DNA from: Candidatus Borkfalkia stercoripullorum
Lineage (GTDB): Bacteria > Bacillota > Clostridia > Christensenellales > Borkfalkiaceae
Assembly (NCBI GenBank): GCA_019119395.1
Contig: DWXC01000028.1
Span: forward strand, 40,080 to 104,079
DNA length: 64,000 nucleotides
Reading direction: 5' to 3'
Position numbers and translations under genes: made by a program. Below the pieces are notes generated by a model that worked only from the letters and a program-made list of their open reading frames with translations, made no database searches and had not been told where the DNA came from. Shown piece after piece: positions 48,244-57,705 of the stretch (positions are counted from its first letter, which is position 1; every line of letters begins with the position of its first letter).

Positions 48244-51126
48244 ATGGGACTGATCAATTACATGCTCAACAGCGACGGCAGGAGAAGCCTGAAAAAGCTG
48301 GATAAAATGGCCCGCCGCGTCGAAGAGCTCGAACCGAAATACGCCGCGATGAGCGACGCCGATCTGCGTAAGCAGACGGACGTGCTCAAAGACAGGCTTT
48401 CCAAGGGGGAAACGCTTGACGACATCCTTTACGACGCTTTCGCCGTCGTCAGGGAAGCGGCGTGGCGCGTACTCAAACTCAAACACTATCATGTGCAGAT
48501 CATCGGCGGCATCGCCCTGCACCAGGGGCGCATCGCCGAAATGAAGACGGGCGAAGGCAAAACGCTGGTCGCGACCCTTCCCGCTTACCTCAACGCGCTT
48601 GCGGGCAAGGGCGTGCACATCGTCACCGTCAACGACTACCTTGCCAAGCGCGACGCCGAATGGATGGGCAAGGTGCATAAATTCCTCGGCCTCACCGTCG
48701 GCGTGGTCGCCCCCGGCATGGAGGACGCGGACAAGCAGAAAGCGTACGCGTGCGACATCACGTATGCCACGAACAACGAACTCGGCTTCGACTACCTGCG
48801 CGACAATCTGAAAACCGACCTCAAAAAGATGGTGCAGAGGGAACTCGACTTCGCCATCGTCGACGAGGTCGACTCCATCCTCATCGACGAAGCGAGGACG
48901 CCGCTCATCATTTCGGGCAGGGGCGACAAGTCGAGCGAACTTTACGAGCGCGTGGACAGGTTCGTGCGCACCCTCAACGGCGGGTTCGAGGACGACGGCG
49001 TGAAAGGGGAAGCGGACGAAGGCAAAAAGAAGAAAAAGAAAAAGGCGGACGCTGCGGAAACTTCGGAAGAGGAGACCGCGGAAGATTCCAAATACGGCGA
49101 TTACGACGATATCGCCAAGGGCGACAAGTACGGAGACTGGGACTACGTCATCGACCGCAAAGCAAAGAGCGTGCAGATCACCGAGCGCGGCGCGGCCAAG
49201 GCGGAGCGCTTCTTCAACATCGAAAACCTCGGCGACATCGACAACGCGTCCCTCAACCACCACATCCAGCAGGCGCTCAAAGCGCATAAACTTTTCCACA
49301 GGGACGAGGACTACATCGTCAACGACGGCGAAGTCATCATCGTCGACGAATTTACGGGCCGCCTCATGATCGGCCGCCGCTATTCGGACGGTCTGCATCA
49401 GGCGATCGAGGCGAAAGAGGGCGTAAAAGTCCGCAACGAAAACAAGACGTATGCGACCATCACCTTCCAGAACTTTTTCCGCCTTTATAAAAAGCTGTCG
49501 GGCATGACGGGTACGGCAAAGACCGAAGAAGGCGAATTCCGCACCATTTACTCGCTCGACGTTCTGGAGATCCCGACCAACCGCCCCGTCATCCGCAAGG
49601 ACATGCCCGACGCCGTGTATCCTACCGAGGACGGCAAAAAGCGCGCCCTTCTCAAAGAGATCACCGAACGGCACGAAAAGGGCCAGCCCATCCTCATCGG
49701 TACGGTCACGGTCGAAAAATCCGAAGACATCGCGCGCATTTTGCGCAAAAACGGCATAAAGCACAACATCCTCAACGCGAAGAACCACGAACGCGAAGCG
49801 GAGATCGTCGCCCAGGCGGGCCGCCTCGGTGCGGTCACGATCGCGACCAACATGGCGGGCCGCGGCACGGACATCCTGCTCGGCGGCAACCCCGAATACC
49901 TCGCCAAAAAGCGCCTGCGCGAAGAGGGCGTGGAACACGAAATGATCGAACTTGCCACCTCTTACGCCGAACTCGAAGGCGAAGCGGAGGAGATGCGCAA
50001 ACATTACCGCGAACTGTACGATTCGTATAAGGCGGAAACGGACGCGGAAAAAGAAAAGGTCATCGCGGCCGGCGGGCTTTGCATCCTCGGCACGGAACGG
50101 CACGAATCCCGCCGTATCGACAACCAGCTGCGCGGCCGCAGCGGCCGTCAGGGCGACCCCGGCGTATCCATTTTCTTCATCTCCCTCGAAGACGACCTCA
50201 TGAAGCGCTTCGGCGGCGAGAGGATGAAGAAAATTTACAGCGTGTTCAGCAAAGACGAAGATACCTGCCTGCAATCCAAAATGCTTTCCCACAGCATCGA
50301 GAACGCGCAGAAAGCGATCGAAGGCCGCAACTTCGGCATCCGCAAAAACGTCCTGCAGTACGACGATGTAATGAACAAACAGCGCGAGGTCATCTATGCC
50401 GAGCGCATGAAGGTCTTGAAGGGCGAAAACGTGCACGAACAGGTCGTGAAGTATATCCCCGATTTCGTGCGCAAGGTCGTTTCCGAAGCGGTGAACATCG
50501 ACGAGATGCCCGAAAAGTGGGACGAAGAGGCGCTCAACAAGGCGCTCGAACAGAGGCTTTTGCCCGAAGGCACGCACTTTATCACGCAGGAAAAACTCGC
50601 CAAGTGGGATACCGATTACGCGCTCGACAAGATCGTGAAGGCGACGGAAAAGGCGTACGGGGAAAAGATCGCCGAGGTCAAAGAGCAGTTCGGCATCGAC
50701 TACGCCGACGTGGAAAGGCGCTTCCTCCTCATGAACGTAGACCGCAACTGGATCGACCAGATCGACGCGATGGATCAGCTCCGCAAGGGCATCGGCCTTC
50801 GCGCATACGGCAACGTCGACCCCGTCATTTCCTATAAGCAGGAAGGCTTCGAGATGTTCGACGAAATGATCGAACGCATCCAGAACAACACCATCGCGAT
50901 GCTGTTGAAGGTGCGCATCGAAGTCAACCGCCCCGCGCCCGTGCAGCAGGCCGCGCCCGTCAAAACCGAGCTCGTGAGCGAAAGCCATACGGAACTTACC
51001 ACCAACCGCTCCGCGGAAGGGAGCGCAAAACCGACCGTCAAGTCGAACAAAGAACCCGGGAGAAACGATCCCTGCCCGTGCGGAAGCGGCAAAAAGTACA
51101 AAAACTGCTGCGGGAAAAACGCATAA
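48244..51126 (+). CDS. secA: Preprotein translocase subunit SecA
   Basis: EMKTGEGKTLVATLPAYLNAL...VDEVDSILIDEARTPLIISG...NMAGRGTDILLGG; C-terminal CPCGSGKKYKNCCG. Confidence 0.97.
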   Translation: MGLINYMLNSDGRRSLKKLDKMARRVEELEPKYAAMSDADLRKQTDVLKDRLSKGETLDDILYDAFAVVREAAWRVLKLKHYHVQIIGGIALHQGRIAEMKTGEGKTLVATLPAYLNALAGKGVHIVTVNDYLAKRDAEWMGKVHKFLGLTVGVVAPGMEDADKQKAYACDITYATNNELGFDYLRDNLKTDLKKMVQRELDFAIVDEVDSILIDEARTPLIISGRGDKSSELYERVDRFVRTLNGGFEDDGVKGEADEGKKKKKKKADAAETSEEETAEDSKYGDYDDIAKGDKYGDWDYVIDRKAKSVQITERGAAKAERFFNIENLGDIDNASLNHHIQQALKAHKLFHRDEDYIVNDGEVIIVDEFTGRLMIGRRYSDGLHQAIEAKEGVKVRNENKTYATITFQNFFRLYKKLSGMTGTAKTEEGEFRTIYSLDVLEIPTNRPVIRKDMPDAVYPTEDGKKRALLKEITERHEKGQPILIGTVTVEKSEDIARILRKNGIKHNILNAKNHEREAEIVAQAGRLGAVTIATNMAGRGTDILLGGNPEYLAKKRLREEGVEHEMIELATSYAELEGEAEEMRKHYRELYDSYKAETDAEKEKVIAAGGLCILGTERHESRRIDNQLRGRSGRQGDPGVSIFFISLEDDLMKRFGGERMKKIYSVFSKDEDTCLQSKMLSHSIENAQKAIEGRNFGIRKNVLQYDDVMNKQREVIYAERMKVLKGENVHEQVVKYIPDFVRKVVSEAVNIDEMPEKWDEEALNKALEQRLLPEGTHFITQEKLAKWDTDYALDKIVKATEKAYGEKIAEVKEQFGIDYADVERRFLLMNVDRNWIDQIDAMDQLRKGIGLRAYGNVDPVISYKQEGFEMFDEMIERIQNNTIAMLLKVRIEVNRPAPVQQAAPVKTELVSESHTELTTNRSAEGSAKPTVKSNKEPGRNDPCPCGSGKKYKNCCGKNA

Positions 51127-51403
51127 AAGCCGCAATACGGTCAAACGAAAGGGCGTCTGCATGGAAATGCGGGCGCCCTTTTTTGCGCGGAGCGGAAAAA
51201 AGCGGCGTGCCGTGAGCGGTTTTTTTTGACCCGAAAATCTCTCAACCGGAAAGGCTTGCGCTTTTGACGGGGCGATCTTTCCGCTCCGCGCGCATTTTTC
51301 CCAAAATCCGCGCGGGGATTTTCAGCGCGCGCCAATGTTTGTTGACAACTTCTTCCCGTTTGTGTTATAATCGGATTCGAATCAAACAACGGGAAACGTG
51401 ATT

Positions 51404-52516
51404 ATGTTCAAAGCAGACGATTACAGATTGAAGGCAAAGGCGCTTTCCGACAGCCTTGCCGAAACGGCCGAAGCGCTCGACATAAACGAACAGGGCGGAA
51501 AGCTCGCGGAACTGAAAGCCGAGCAGGAAAAGCCGGAAGTGTGGCAGGATCTCGAAAAGTCGCAGAAACTCGCGCGGGAAGTGTCCGCCATAGAGGGCAA
51601 ACTCCACGCCTACGATAAGAGCAAAAAAGCGATCGACGAGGTGAACGCGCTCATCGACCTCATCGAAGAGATGGGCGGCGACGAAGCGGAACTCTCCTCC
51701 GAAATAGGCGAGCTGGACGGCCTTTTGTCCGCGGCGGAAACGGATATCGAGGATATGCGCATCCGCGCCCTTCTGCGCGGCAAGTACGACGGGTACAACG
51801 CTCTTCTGACCCTGCATTCGGGCGCGGGCGGCACGGAAAGCTGCGACTGGGTCTCCATGCTTTACCGCATGTACACCCGCTATGCGGAAAAGAGCGGGTT
51901 CAAGGTGACCGAACTCGACCGCCTCGACGGCGACGAGGCGGGCATCAAGAGCGTAGACTTCAAAATCGAGGGCGAAAACGCCTACGGCTACCTGAAAGCG
52001 GAAAAGGGGGTGCACCGCCTGGTGCGCATTTCTCCTTTCGACGCGAACAAGCGCCGCCACACCTCGTTCGCCTCGCTGGAAGTCATGCCCGAGATCGAGG
52101 ACGACGGCGACGTGGAGATCCGTCCGGAAGACCTCAAAGTGACAACGTTCCGCTCTTCGGGCGCCGGCGGCCAGCACATCAACAAAACGGAATCGGCGAT
52201 CCGCATCCAGCATATCCCGACGGGCATCGTCGTTTCCTGCCAGAACGAGCGTTCGCAGATACAGAACCGCGAAATGGCGATGAAAATGCTTCGGAGCAAG
52301 CTCATCGAACTCAAAGAGAGCGAGCGGCTTGAAAAGGAGCAGAACATCAAGGGCGAGATCAAAAAGATCGAGTGGGGCAGCCAGATCCGCAGTTACGTCT
52401 TCTGCCCGTACACCCTCGTCAAAGATCATCGCACGGGGTGTGAAACGGGCAATATCCAGGCGGTCATGGACGGCGATATCCAGCCTTTCATCATCGATTA
52501 CCTGAAAAAATCATAA
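51404..52516 (+). CDS. prfB: Peptide chain release factor 2
   Basis: LHSGAGGTESCDWVSMLYRMYTRYAE (GGQ at SSGAGGQHINKTESAIRIQHIPTGIVV); SPF-type anticodon region LVRISPFDANKRRHTSFAS. Confidence 0.94.
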   Translation: MFKADDYRLKAKALSDSLAETAEALDINEQGGKLAELKAEQEKPEVWQDLEKSQKLAREVSAIEGKLHAYDKSKKAIDEVNALIDLIEEMGGDEAELSSEIGELDGLLSAAETDIEDMRIRALLRGKYDGYNALLTLHSGAGGTESCDWVSMLYRMYTRYAEKSGFKVTELDRLDGDEAGIKSVDFKIEGENAYGYLKAEKGVHRLVRISPFDANKRRHTSFASLEVMPEIEDDGDVEIRPEDLKVTTFRSSGAGGQHINKTESAIRIQHIPTGIVVSCQNERSQIQNREMAMKMLRSKLIELKESERLEKEQNIKGEIKKIEWGSQIRSYVFCPYTLVKDHRTGCETGNIQAVMDGDIQPFIIDYLKKS

Positions 52517-52562
52517 CGATACTGCTTCGGCAGCCGCGAACGGCCGGGGCGGGGCAGAATTT

Positions 52563-53216
52563 ATGAAAAAATATTACAGAAATTACCGTAGGCGCGGAAA
52601 CACCGTATTCTGCGCGGTAGTCGGCGGGCTTTTGATCGTCCTCGGCGCACTCATCATGATTTTCGACAGGGCAAGTTATCCCTATGCGATCGTGGGGTTC
52701 GTATTCGGCGCTCTTCTCGTGACCGTGCCCCTCTTTTTTATTCATGCGTCGTACGGCGTGGACGGCAATAAACTGAAGATCCGCATCCTTGTGCCCAAAA
52801 AAGTCCCGATCGACGGGATCGGGGCGGTCGTGATCGCCGCTTACGACGCGTCACGCCGCTGGAAGGGGATACAGAAGGAGACGTTCGTCGGCTCTTCGGG
52901 GGAGACGTACAACGTGCCGTCCGTCACCTTTTTAAGGGGGTGCGACGGGGAAGAACTCGACTTGTGCGATACGCGTTCGAGCACGCGCATCACGTATAAA
53001 AATGAATACGTCTTCGACGCCGCCCTCGATTTCGGCTTCCTGCGCGCCTTTGCGGACGCGGGATATAAAGGCAAGGTGTACGTTTCCGAAAGCATTTACG
53101 CGCAGTACGGCGGCGCGATCGACGATATTTTCGGCAAAGACGGGCGCGTGGAAGTGTACGACCGCATCCCGAAAAACGTAAAGAGGATGCTGGAAGAACA
53201 AAACAAGCGGCGTTAG
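52563..53216 (+). CDS. Hypothetical membrane protein (two TM, PH-like soluble domain)
   Basis: ORF track; TM segments TVFCAVVGGLLIVLGALIMIF and YAIVGFVFGALLVTVPLFFI. Confidence 0.55.
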   Translation: MKKYYRNYRRRGNTVFCAVVGGLLIVLGALIMIFDRASYPYAIVGFVFGALLVTVPLFFIHASYGVDGNKLKIRILVPKKVPIDGIGAVVIAAYDASRRWKGIQKETFVGSSGETYNVPSVTFLRGCDGEELDLCDTRSSTRITYKNEYVFDAALDFGFLRAFADAGYKGKVYVSESIYAQYGGAIDDIFGKDGRVEVYDRIPKNVKRMLEEQNKRR

Positions 53217-53240
53217 CCCGCATCGCAAAAACAGAAAGGA

Positions 53241-53390
53241 GGCTGCGGAGATCCGCCGTGCGGGCGTGTGTCTTCGCCCGTTCATATGCGCGGCCGTGCA
53301 GACGGGCGGGACAGATGTGTCCGTGTACAGATGAAAGCCCCGCATGGCCTTCGGCGCATATGTTTCGCGGAGCATGCGGGTTCGGAGAAA
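53241..53390 (+). promoter_or_regulatory. Candidate structured leader of tsaD
   Basis: cgggcg-tgtgtctt-cgcccg; catatgcgc (53283-53291)/gcgcatatg (53354-53362); cccgcatg (53339-53346)/catgcggg (53373-53380) adjacent to RBS. Confidence 0.35.
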
Positions 53391-53395
53391 GGTTT

Positions 53396-54451
53396 ATGAC
53401 ATATGCAGAACGCATCGGGGCGCTTCCGTTGCAGGAAGCGCCCGTCATATTGGGCATAGAAAGTTCGTGCGACGAGACCGCCGCCGCCGTCATACGGGGG
53501 CGGGAACTTTTGTCGAGCGTCATACTCTCTTCCGCCTCCGAACAGGCGAAGTACGGCGGCGTTGTGCCGGAAATCGCTTCCCGCGCGCATACCGACGCGA
53601 TCGGCGAGGCGGTAGGCCGGGCGGTGGAAGAGGCGGGCGTAGCTCCCGAAGATCTCGACGCCGTCGCCGTCACGTACGGCGCGGGGCTTTTGGGCGCGCT
53701 CCTCGTCGGGCTTTCCTATGCGAAGGCGTACGCTTTCGCGCTCGGCGTGCCGCTGATCGGCGTAGATCATATCCGCGGGCACATGGCGGCGGCTTACCTT
53801 GCGGACAAAACGCTCGAGCCGCCTTTCGTCACGCTCCTCGCGAGCGGCGGGCACACGGCGGTCATCTATACGAAAAGCTATACCGAATTTGAAATTTTGG
53901 GCTCCACCCGGGACGACGCCGCGGGCGAAGCGTTCGACAAAGCGGCGCGCGTTCTCGGGCTTCCTTATCCCGGCGGGCCGAGCATAGAAAAACTGGCGAA
54001 GGAAGGCCGCGCGTGCATACCGTTTCCGAAAATGTTTTCGGGCGGCGGGTACGATTTTTCGTACAGCGGGTTAAAGACCGCCGTCATCAATTATTGCCAT
54101 ACGAAGGAACAGAAAGGGGAACCGTATTCCCGCGCGGACGTGGCGGCTTCTTTTCAGAGCGCGGCATGCGGCGCTCTGGCGGAGCGCGCCGTAAAGGCGG
54201 CAAAGGAGCGGGGGGCGGATACCGTCGTCGCGGGCGGCGGCGTGATCGCGAACGGGTATCTGCGATCCCTTTTGCAGGCAGAATGCGGCGGGGCGGGTTT
54301 GAAACTCGTCCTTCCCGAAAAAAAATTCTGCACCGACAACGCCGCCATGATCGCGGCGGAAGGTTTGGTGCAGTACCGCGCCGGAAATTTCGCAGGCCTC
54401 ACCTTAAATGCCTGCGCGCATATCCCGCTCGGCAAAAAGGGCAAACAGTAA
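53396..54451 (+). CDS. tsaD: tRNA N6-adenosine threonylcarbamoyltransferase
   Basis: ILGIESSCDETAAAVI...YGGVVPEIASRAHTDAI...GVDHIRGHMAAAYL...LLASGGHTAVI. Confidence 0.95.
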   Translation: MTYAERIGALPLQEAPVILGIESSCDETAAAVIRGRELLSSVILSSASEQAKYGGVVPEIASRAHTDAIGEAVGRAVEEAGVAPEDLDAVAVTYGAGLLGALLVGLSYAKAYAFALGVPLIGVDHIRGHMAAAYLADKTLEPPFVTLLASGGHTAVIYTKSYTEFEILGSTRDDAAGEAFDKAARVLGLPYPGGPSIEKLAKEGRACIPFPKMFSGGGYDFSYSGLKTAVINYCHTKEQKGEPYSRADVAASFQSAACGALAERAVKAAKERGADTVVAGGGVIANGYLRSLLQAECGGAGLKLVLPEKKFCTDNAAMIAAEGLVQYRAGNFAGLTLNACAHIPLGKKGKQ

Positions 54452-54465
54452 AATTTTTTTAAGAA

Positions 54466-54495
54466 ACGCGCCGCAAGAGGCGCGTTTTTCGTCGC
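54466..54495 (+). terminator. tsaD terminator hairpin
   Basis: aaacgcgcc-gcaaga-ggcgcgtttttcg. Confidence 0.6.
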
Positions 54496-54536
54496 TCCGG
54501 GCGCAAAAAAAGGCTTTGGAGCGAAAAACGGGCACC

Positions 54537-54574
54537 GGCGTAAAAAACGGATTGGCGTAAAAAACGGATTGGCG
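54537..54574 (+). repeat. 17-nt tandem repeat, two copies plus partial
   Basis: ggcgtaaaaaacggatt ggcgtaaaaaacggatt ggcg. Confidence 0.85.
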
Positions 54575-54691
54575 CAAACGGCCGCCGCGCCCTCTTGCCG
54601 CCGCGGGTTTGCGCACGTTTTTGCGCGAAAGGAATAAAAAAGCGGATAAATGGCGATAACCGTCTCCGAAAACGTTCGGAGGCGGTCTTTT

Positions 54692-55126
54692 ATGCTCAAA
54701 AAATGTATTTCTGCGCTCTTTGTCCTTATTTTATGCCTGGCTTTGCTTATCGTGCCGCAGCTTCTCGGCGAAGGACTTCTCTTTGACGCGGGCGAGGTTT
54801 ACATATTTTATTCGGGCAGCGCAAGCTCGGGCGCGCAGGTCACCCTCTCCGACGGCGAAAACGCCGCGAAAACCAAATTTTTGCTCAAAAACGTCACAGG
54901 GGAAAGCACTTCGTACGGAGATCGGGCCGCCGCGTTCGCGCAAGCGGAAAAATACGGCGCGGAACTCGTGTTTACCGAAAGCGCGGGCGGAGTGACAAAC
55001 TACTATTATTATACGCCCCGCCTCGGCGGCGCGGTGCTGCTCGGCTGCAAAGAGGTCAACCTGCACGTTGCGGTGCGAGGGCGCGGCGCGGCGGTCGGCA
55101 GCCCGCTCATCTTCGGCGGGTACTGA
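54692..55126 (+). CDS. Hypothetical secreted/membrane-anchored protein, possibly YwmB-like
   Basis: N-terminal hydrophobic segment; C-terminal NLHVAVRGRGAAVGSPLIFGGY; position before an M23 peptidase. Confidence 0.35.
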   Translation: MLKKCISALFVLILCLALLIVPQLLGEGLLFDAGEVYIFYSGSASSGAQVTLSDGENAAKTKFLLKNVTGESTSYGDRAAAFAQAEKYGAELVFTESAGGVTNYYYYTPRLGGAVLLGCKEVNLHVAVRGRGAAVGSPLIFGGY

Positions 55127-55232
55127 TAAAAAAGCGGGTACCGATAAAAAATCCGGAAAAATTTTTTTTGCCGTGTATAAAAAACGGCAGGGTGTCAAAA
55201 ATCAACGCACAATCATCTCGGAGGATTCGATC

Positions 55233-55886
55233 ATGAAAAACAAAGATACGCAGCAAGAAACGCCCGAAAAAGCAAAAAACAAAAAACTGTACTATATCAT
55301 CGTCGCGGCATGCGCGCTCGTGCTGATCGCGGCGATCGTGTTCACGGTGGTCATGGTCACGCAGGACAACGCGGTCACCATCGAGAACCCCGACCCCGAC
55401 GACGGGAAAGATCCCGACGAAGAGCCCGGGGACGATGATGACGAGGATAAGCCCAGCGATAACGAAACGGTGTTCTCCATGCCCGTCGACGGCGGCACGG
55501 TCTCCGCGACCTTCTCGTTCTGGTATAACTCGACGCTCAACCGCTATAACCTGCACGAGGGCATCGATTTTAAGGCGGAAGCGGGCACGGAGGTTTCCGC
55601 GGCGTATGCGGGCACGGTCACCGAAGTGGGCGATACCCTTTTGGAAGGCGGCTATATCGTCATCGACCACGGCGACGGGCTGCAGACTGTCTATGCGTCC
55701 ATAGACGCGGCTTCCACGCTGAAAGCGGGAGATTCCGTAGAACAGGGCGACGTCATCGGCACGGTTTCCGCCGCGGCGGACGTCATGGGCAAGGAATACA
55801 ACGAAGGTTCGCACCTGCACTTCGAGGTGCGCAAAGACGACAAATCCGTCGATCCCGCGACCTATCTCGATCTGGACGAAAAATAA
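55233..55886 (+). CDS. Membrane-anchored M23-family peptidase domain protein (SpoIIQ-like architecture)
   Basis: TM then acidic linker; EGIDFKAEAGTEVSAAYAGTVTEVGDTLLEGGYIVIDHGDGLQTVYASI...SHLHFEVRKD. Confidence 0.75.
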   Translation: MKNKDTQQETPEKAKNKKLYYIIVAACALVLIAAIVFTVVMVTQDNAVTIENPDPDDGKDPDEEPGDDDDEDKPSDNETVFSMPVDGGTVSATFSFWYNSTLNRYNLHEGIDFKAEAGTEVSAAYAGTVTEVGDTLLEGGYIVIDHGDGLQTVYASIDAASTLKAGDSVEQGDVIGTVSAAADVMGKEYNEGSHLHFEVRKDDKSVDPATYLDLDEK

Positions 55887-55998
55887 TAAGCTCATCATCA
55901 TTTCTCCCTTCCTTTTCCCCGCGCGGGCGCAGTGCCCGCGCGGGGATCTTTTCATAAAGAGGCCGCAAGCGGCATACCTTATTGTGCAGGAGGGTTTT

Positions 55999-57444
55999 AT
56001 GAAAAGAATGATCTGCGCTCTGCTTGCCGCGGCGCTTTTTCTGCCCCTTTTCGCCTTTGCGGGCTGTTCGGGCGAGGCGGGGGAGAGGTGCGAATACGAT
56101 ATTTCCGCCGCATACGAAGGCGGCGTCCTCGCGGGGGAAATGCGGTTTACATACGTCAACGATACGGGCGGCGAGATGAACGCGCTCGAATTCAATTTGT
56201 TCGGCAACGCCTATCGCGAAGATTCCGCTTATAAGCCCGTCTCGTCGGCGTTTTCGGCAGGGGCGTATTATGCGGGCGACAGCTGGGGCGGCATGGAGAT
56301 CGTGTCCGTGTCTCCCTGTTCGTCCTGGCAGGTATGCGGTTCGGACGACAACATCCTGAGCGTCGAGTTGGAAAAACCCGTGCGTGACGGGGAAAAGACG
56401 TGCGTCGAGATCGGCTGGCGGCTGACCCTTGCGAACGTGAACCACCGCACGGGCGTCGCGGAGCGGGCCGTCAATCTCGGCAATTTCTACCCCGTGCTCT
56501 GCGTGTACGAGGACGGCGCTTTCTATGAATGCGAATATTATTCGGACGGCGACCCGTTTTACAGCGCGTGCGCCGACTACCGCGTTACGCTGCGCGCGCC
56601 CGCTTCGTATACCGTCGCCGCGAGCGGCCGGATCCTTTCCGCCCGTACGGAAAACGGGGATAAAATTTCGGAAATGGCGCTGGAAAACGCCCGCGATTTC
56701 GCGATCGTTTTAAGCGAGGATTTTTCCGTGGCGCAGGGAGAGGCGTGCGGGGCGCAGGTCATGTACTATTATTACGACGACGAAAACGCGCAGGAAAGGC
56801 TGTCTCTCATCGAACAGAGCCTTACATATTTTTGCGAGACGTTCGGCGCGTACGCGTATCCGACCTTCAGCGCCGTGCAGACGGGTTTTGTTATAGGAGG
56901 GATGGAGTATCCCGCGCTGGTCATGATCGGCGATCATATGGAAGAGGCCGACCGGAACTACACCCTCGTGCACGAAACTGCGCACCAATGGTGGTACGCC
57001 GCCGTCGGGAACAATCAGCTTGAAAACGGCTGGCTCGACGAGGGCCTTGCGGAATTTTCCACGGCGCTGTTTTTCGATAAGCACGGGGAATACGGCATGA
57101 CGTACGCGCAGCGTTCCGCTTCGGCGAAGAGGGCGTACGAAGCGCTTTTTACCGTGTATTCTCAGATTTTCGGGCAGGCGGATACGTCGATGAATAAAAA
57201 ACTCGGCGAATATCTGAGCGAATACCAGTACGTCGTTTTGGCGTACGACAAGGGCTTTTTATTGTTCGATACCCTGCGCGGCGCGTTCGGAGAAAAGAAA
57301 CTGATCGCCGGGCTGAAAAAATATTATGCCGACCATGCGGGCAAGATCGCGGACGCGGACGGACTGATCGCGAGCCTGAAAAGATCGGGCGCGGACGCGG
57401 GCGGCATAATCCGCTCGTTCGTCGACGGCACTGCGGTGATCTGA
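55999..57444 (+). CDS. M1-family metallopeptidase lipoprotein
   Basis: Lipobox LFAFAGCSG; zinc motif HETAHQWWYAAVGNNQLENGWLDEGLAEF. Confidence 0.85.
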   Translation: MKRMICALLAAALFLPLFAFAGCSGEAGERCEYDISAAYEGGVLAGEMRFTYVNDTGGEMNALEFNLFGNAYREDSAYKPVSSAFSAGAYYAGDSWGGMEIVSVSPCSSWQVCGSDDNILSVELEKPVRDGEKTCVEIGWRLTLANVNHRTGVAERAVNLGNFYPVLCVYEDGAFYECEYYSDGDPFYSACADYRVTLRAPASYTVAASGRILSARTENGDKISEMALENARDFAIVLSEDFSVAQGEACGAQVMYYYYDDENAQERLSLIEQSLTYFCETFGAYAYPTFSAVQTGFVIGGMEYPALVMIGDHMEEADRNYTLVHETAHQWWYAAVGNNQLENGWLDEGLAEFSTALFFDKHGEYGMTYAQRSASAKRAYEALFTVYSQIFGQADTSMNKKLGEYLSEYQYVVLAYDKGFLLFDTLRGAFGEKKLIAGLKKYYADHAGKIADADGLIASLKRSGADAGGIIRSFVDGTAVI

Positions 57445-57449
57445 AACAA

Positions 57450-57481
57450 AAAAGCGGGCGCGCCGTGACGGCGCGCCCGCA
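57450..57481. terminator. Bidirectional terminator hairpin
   Basis: gcgggcgcgccgt-gac-ggcgcgcccgc. Confidence 0.6.
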
Positions 57482-57490
57482 TGCGGCGGC

Positions 57491-57688
57491 TCAATGGCAT
57501 CCGCCGCACGTTTTGCAGTTTCCGGAACATTTTTTGCTCTTTTTCCCCGTCGAGGAAAACATTTCTCCGCTCCAGTCCCGTTCGCACTTTTCCCCGCAGT
57601 CGGGGCAGCGCACGGGATCGTCGAATTTCGCGACAAGTTCTTCGAATCGTTTGCCGCATTTTTGGCATTTGTATTGCAGGATGGGCAT
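57491..57688 (-). CDS. FmdB-family zinc ribbon protein
   Basis: MPILQYKCQKCGKRFEEL...VRCPDCGEK...CSGNCKTCGGCH. Confidence 0.85.
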   Translation of the reverse strand: MPILQYKCQKCGKRFEELVAKFDDPVRCPDCGEKCERDWSGEMFSSTGKKSKKCSGNCKTCGGCH

Positions 57689-57705
57689 GGCATTCTCCTT
57701 TGGTT

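Noticed and set aside
48211-51162. 983-aa minus-strand ORF
   Set aside because: Antisense of secA; a GC-rich codon artefact with no recognisable domain
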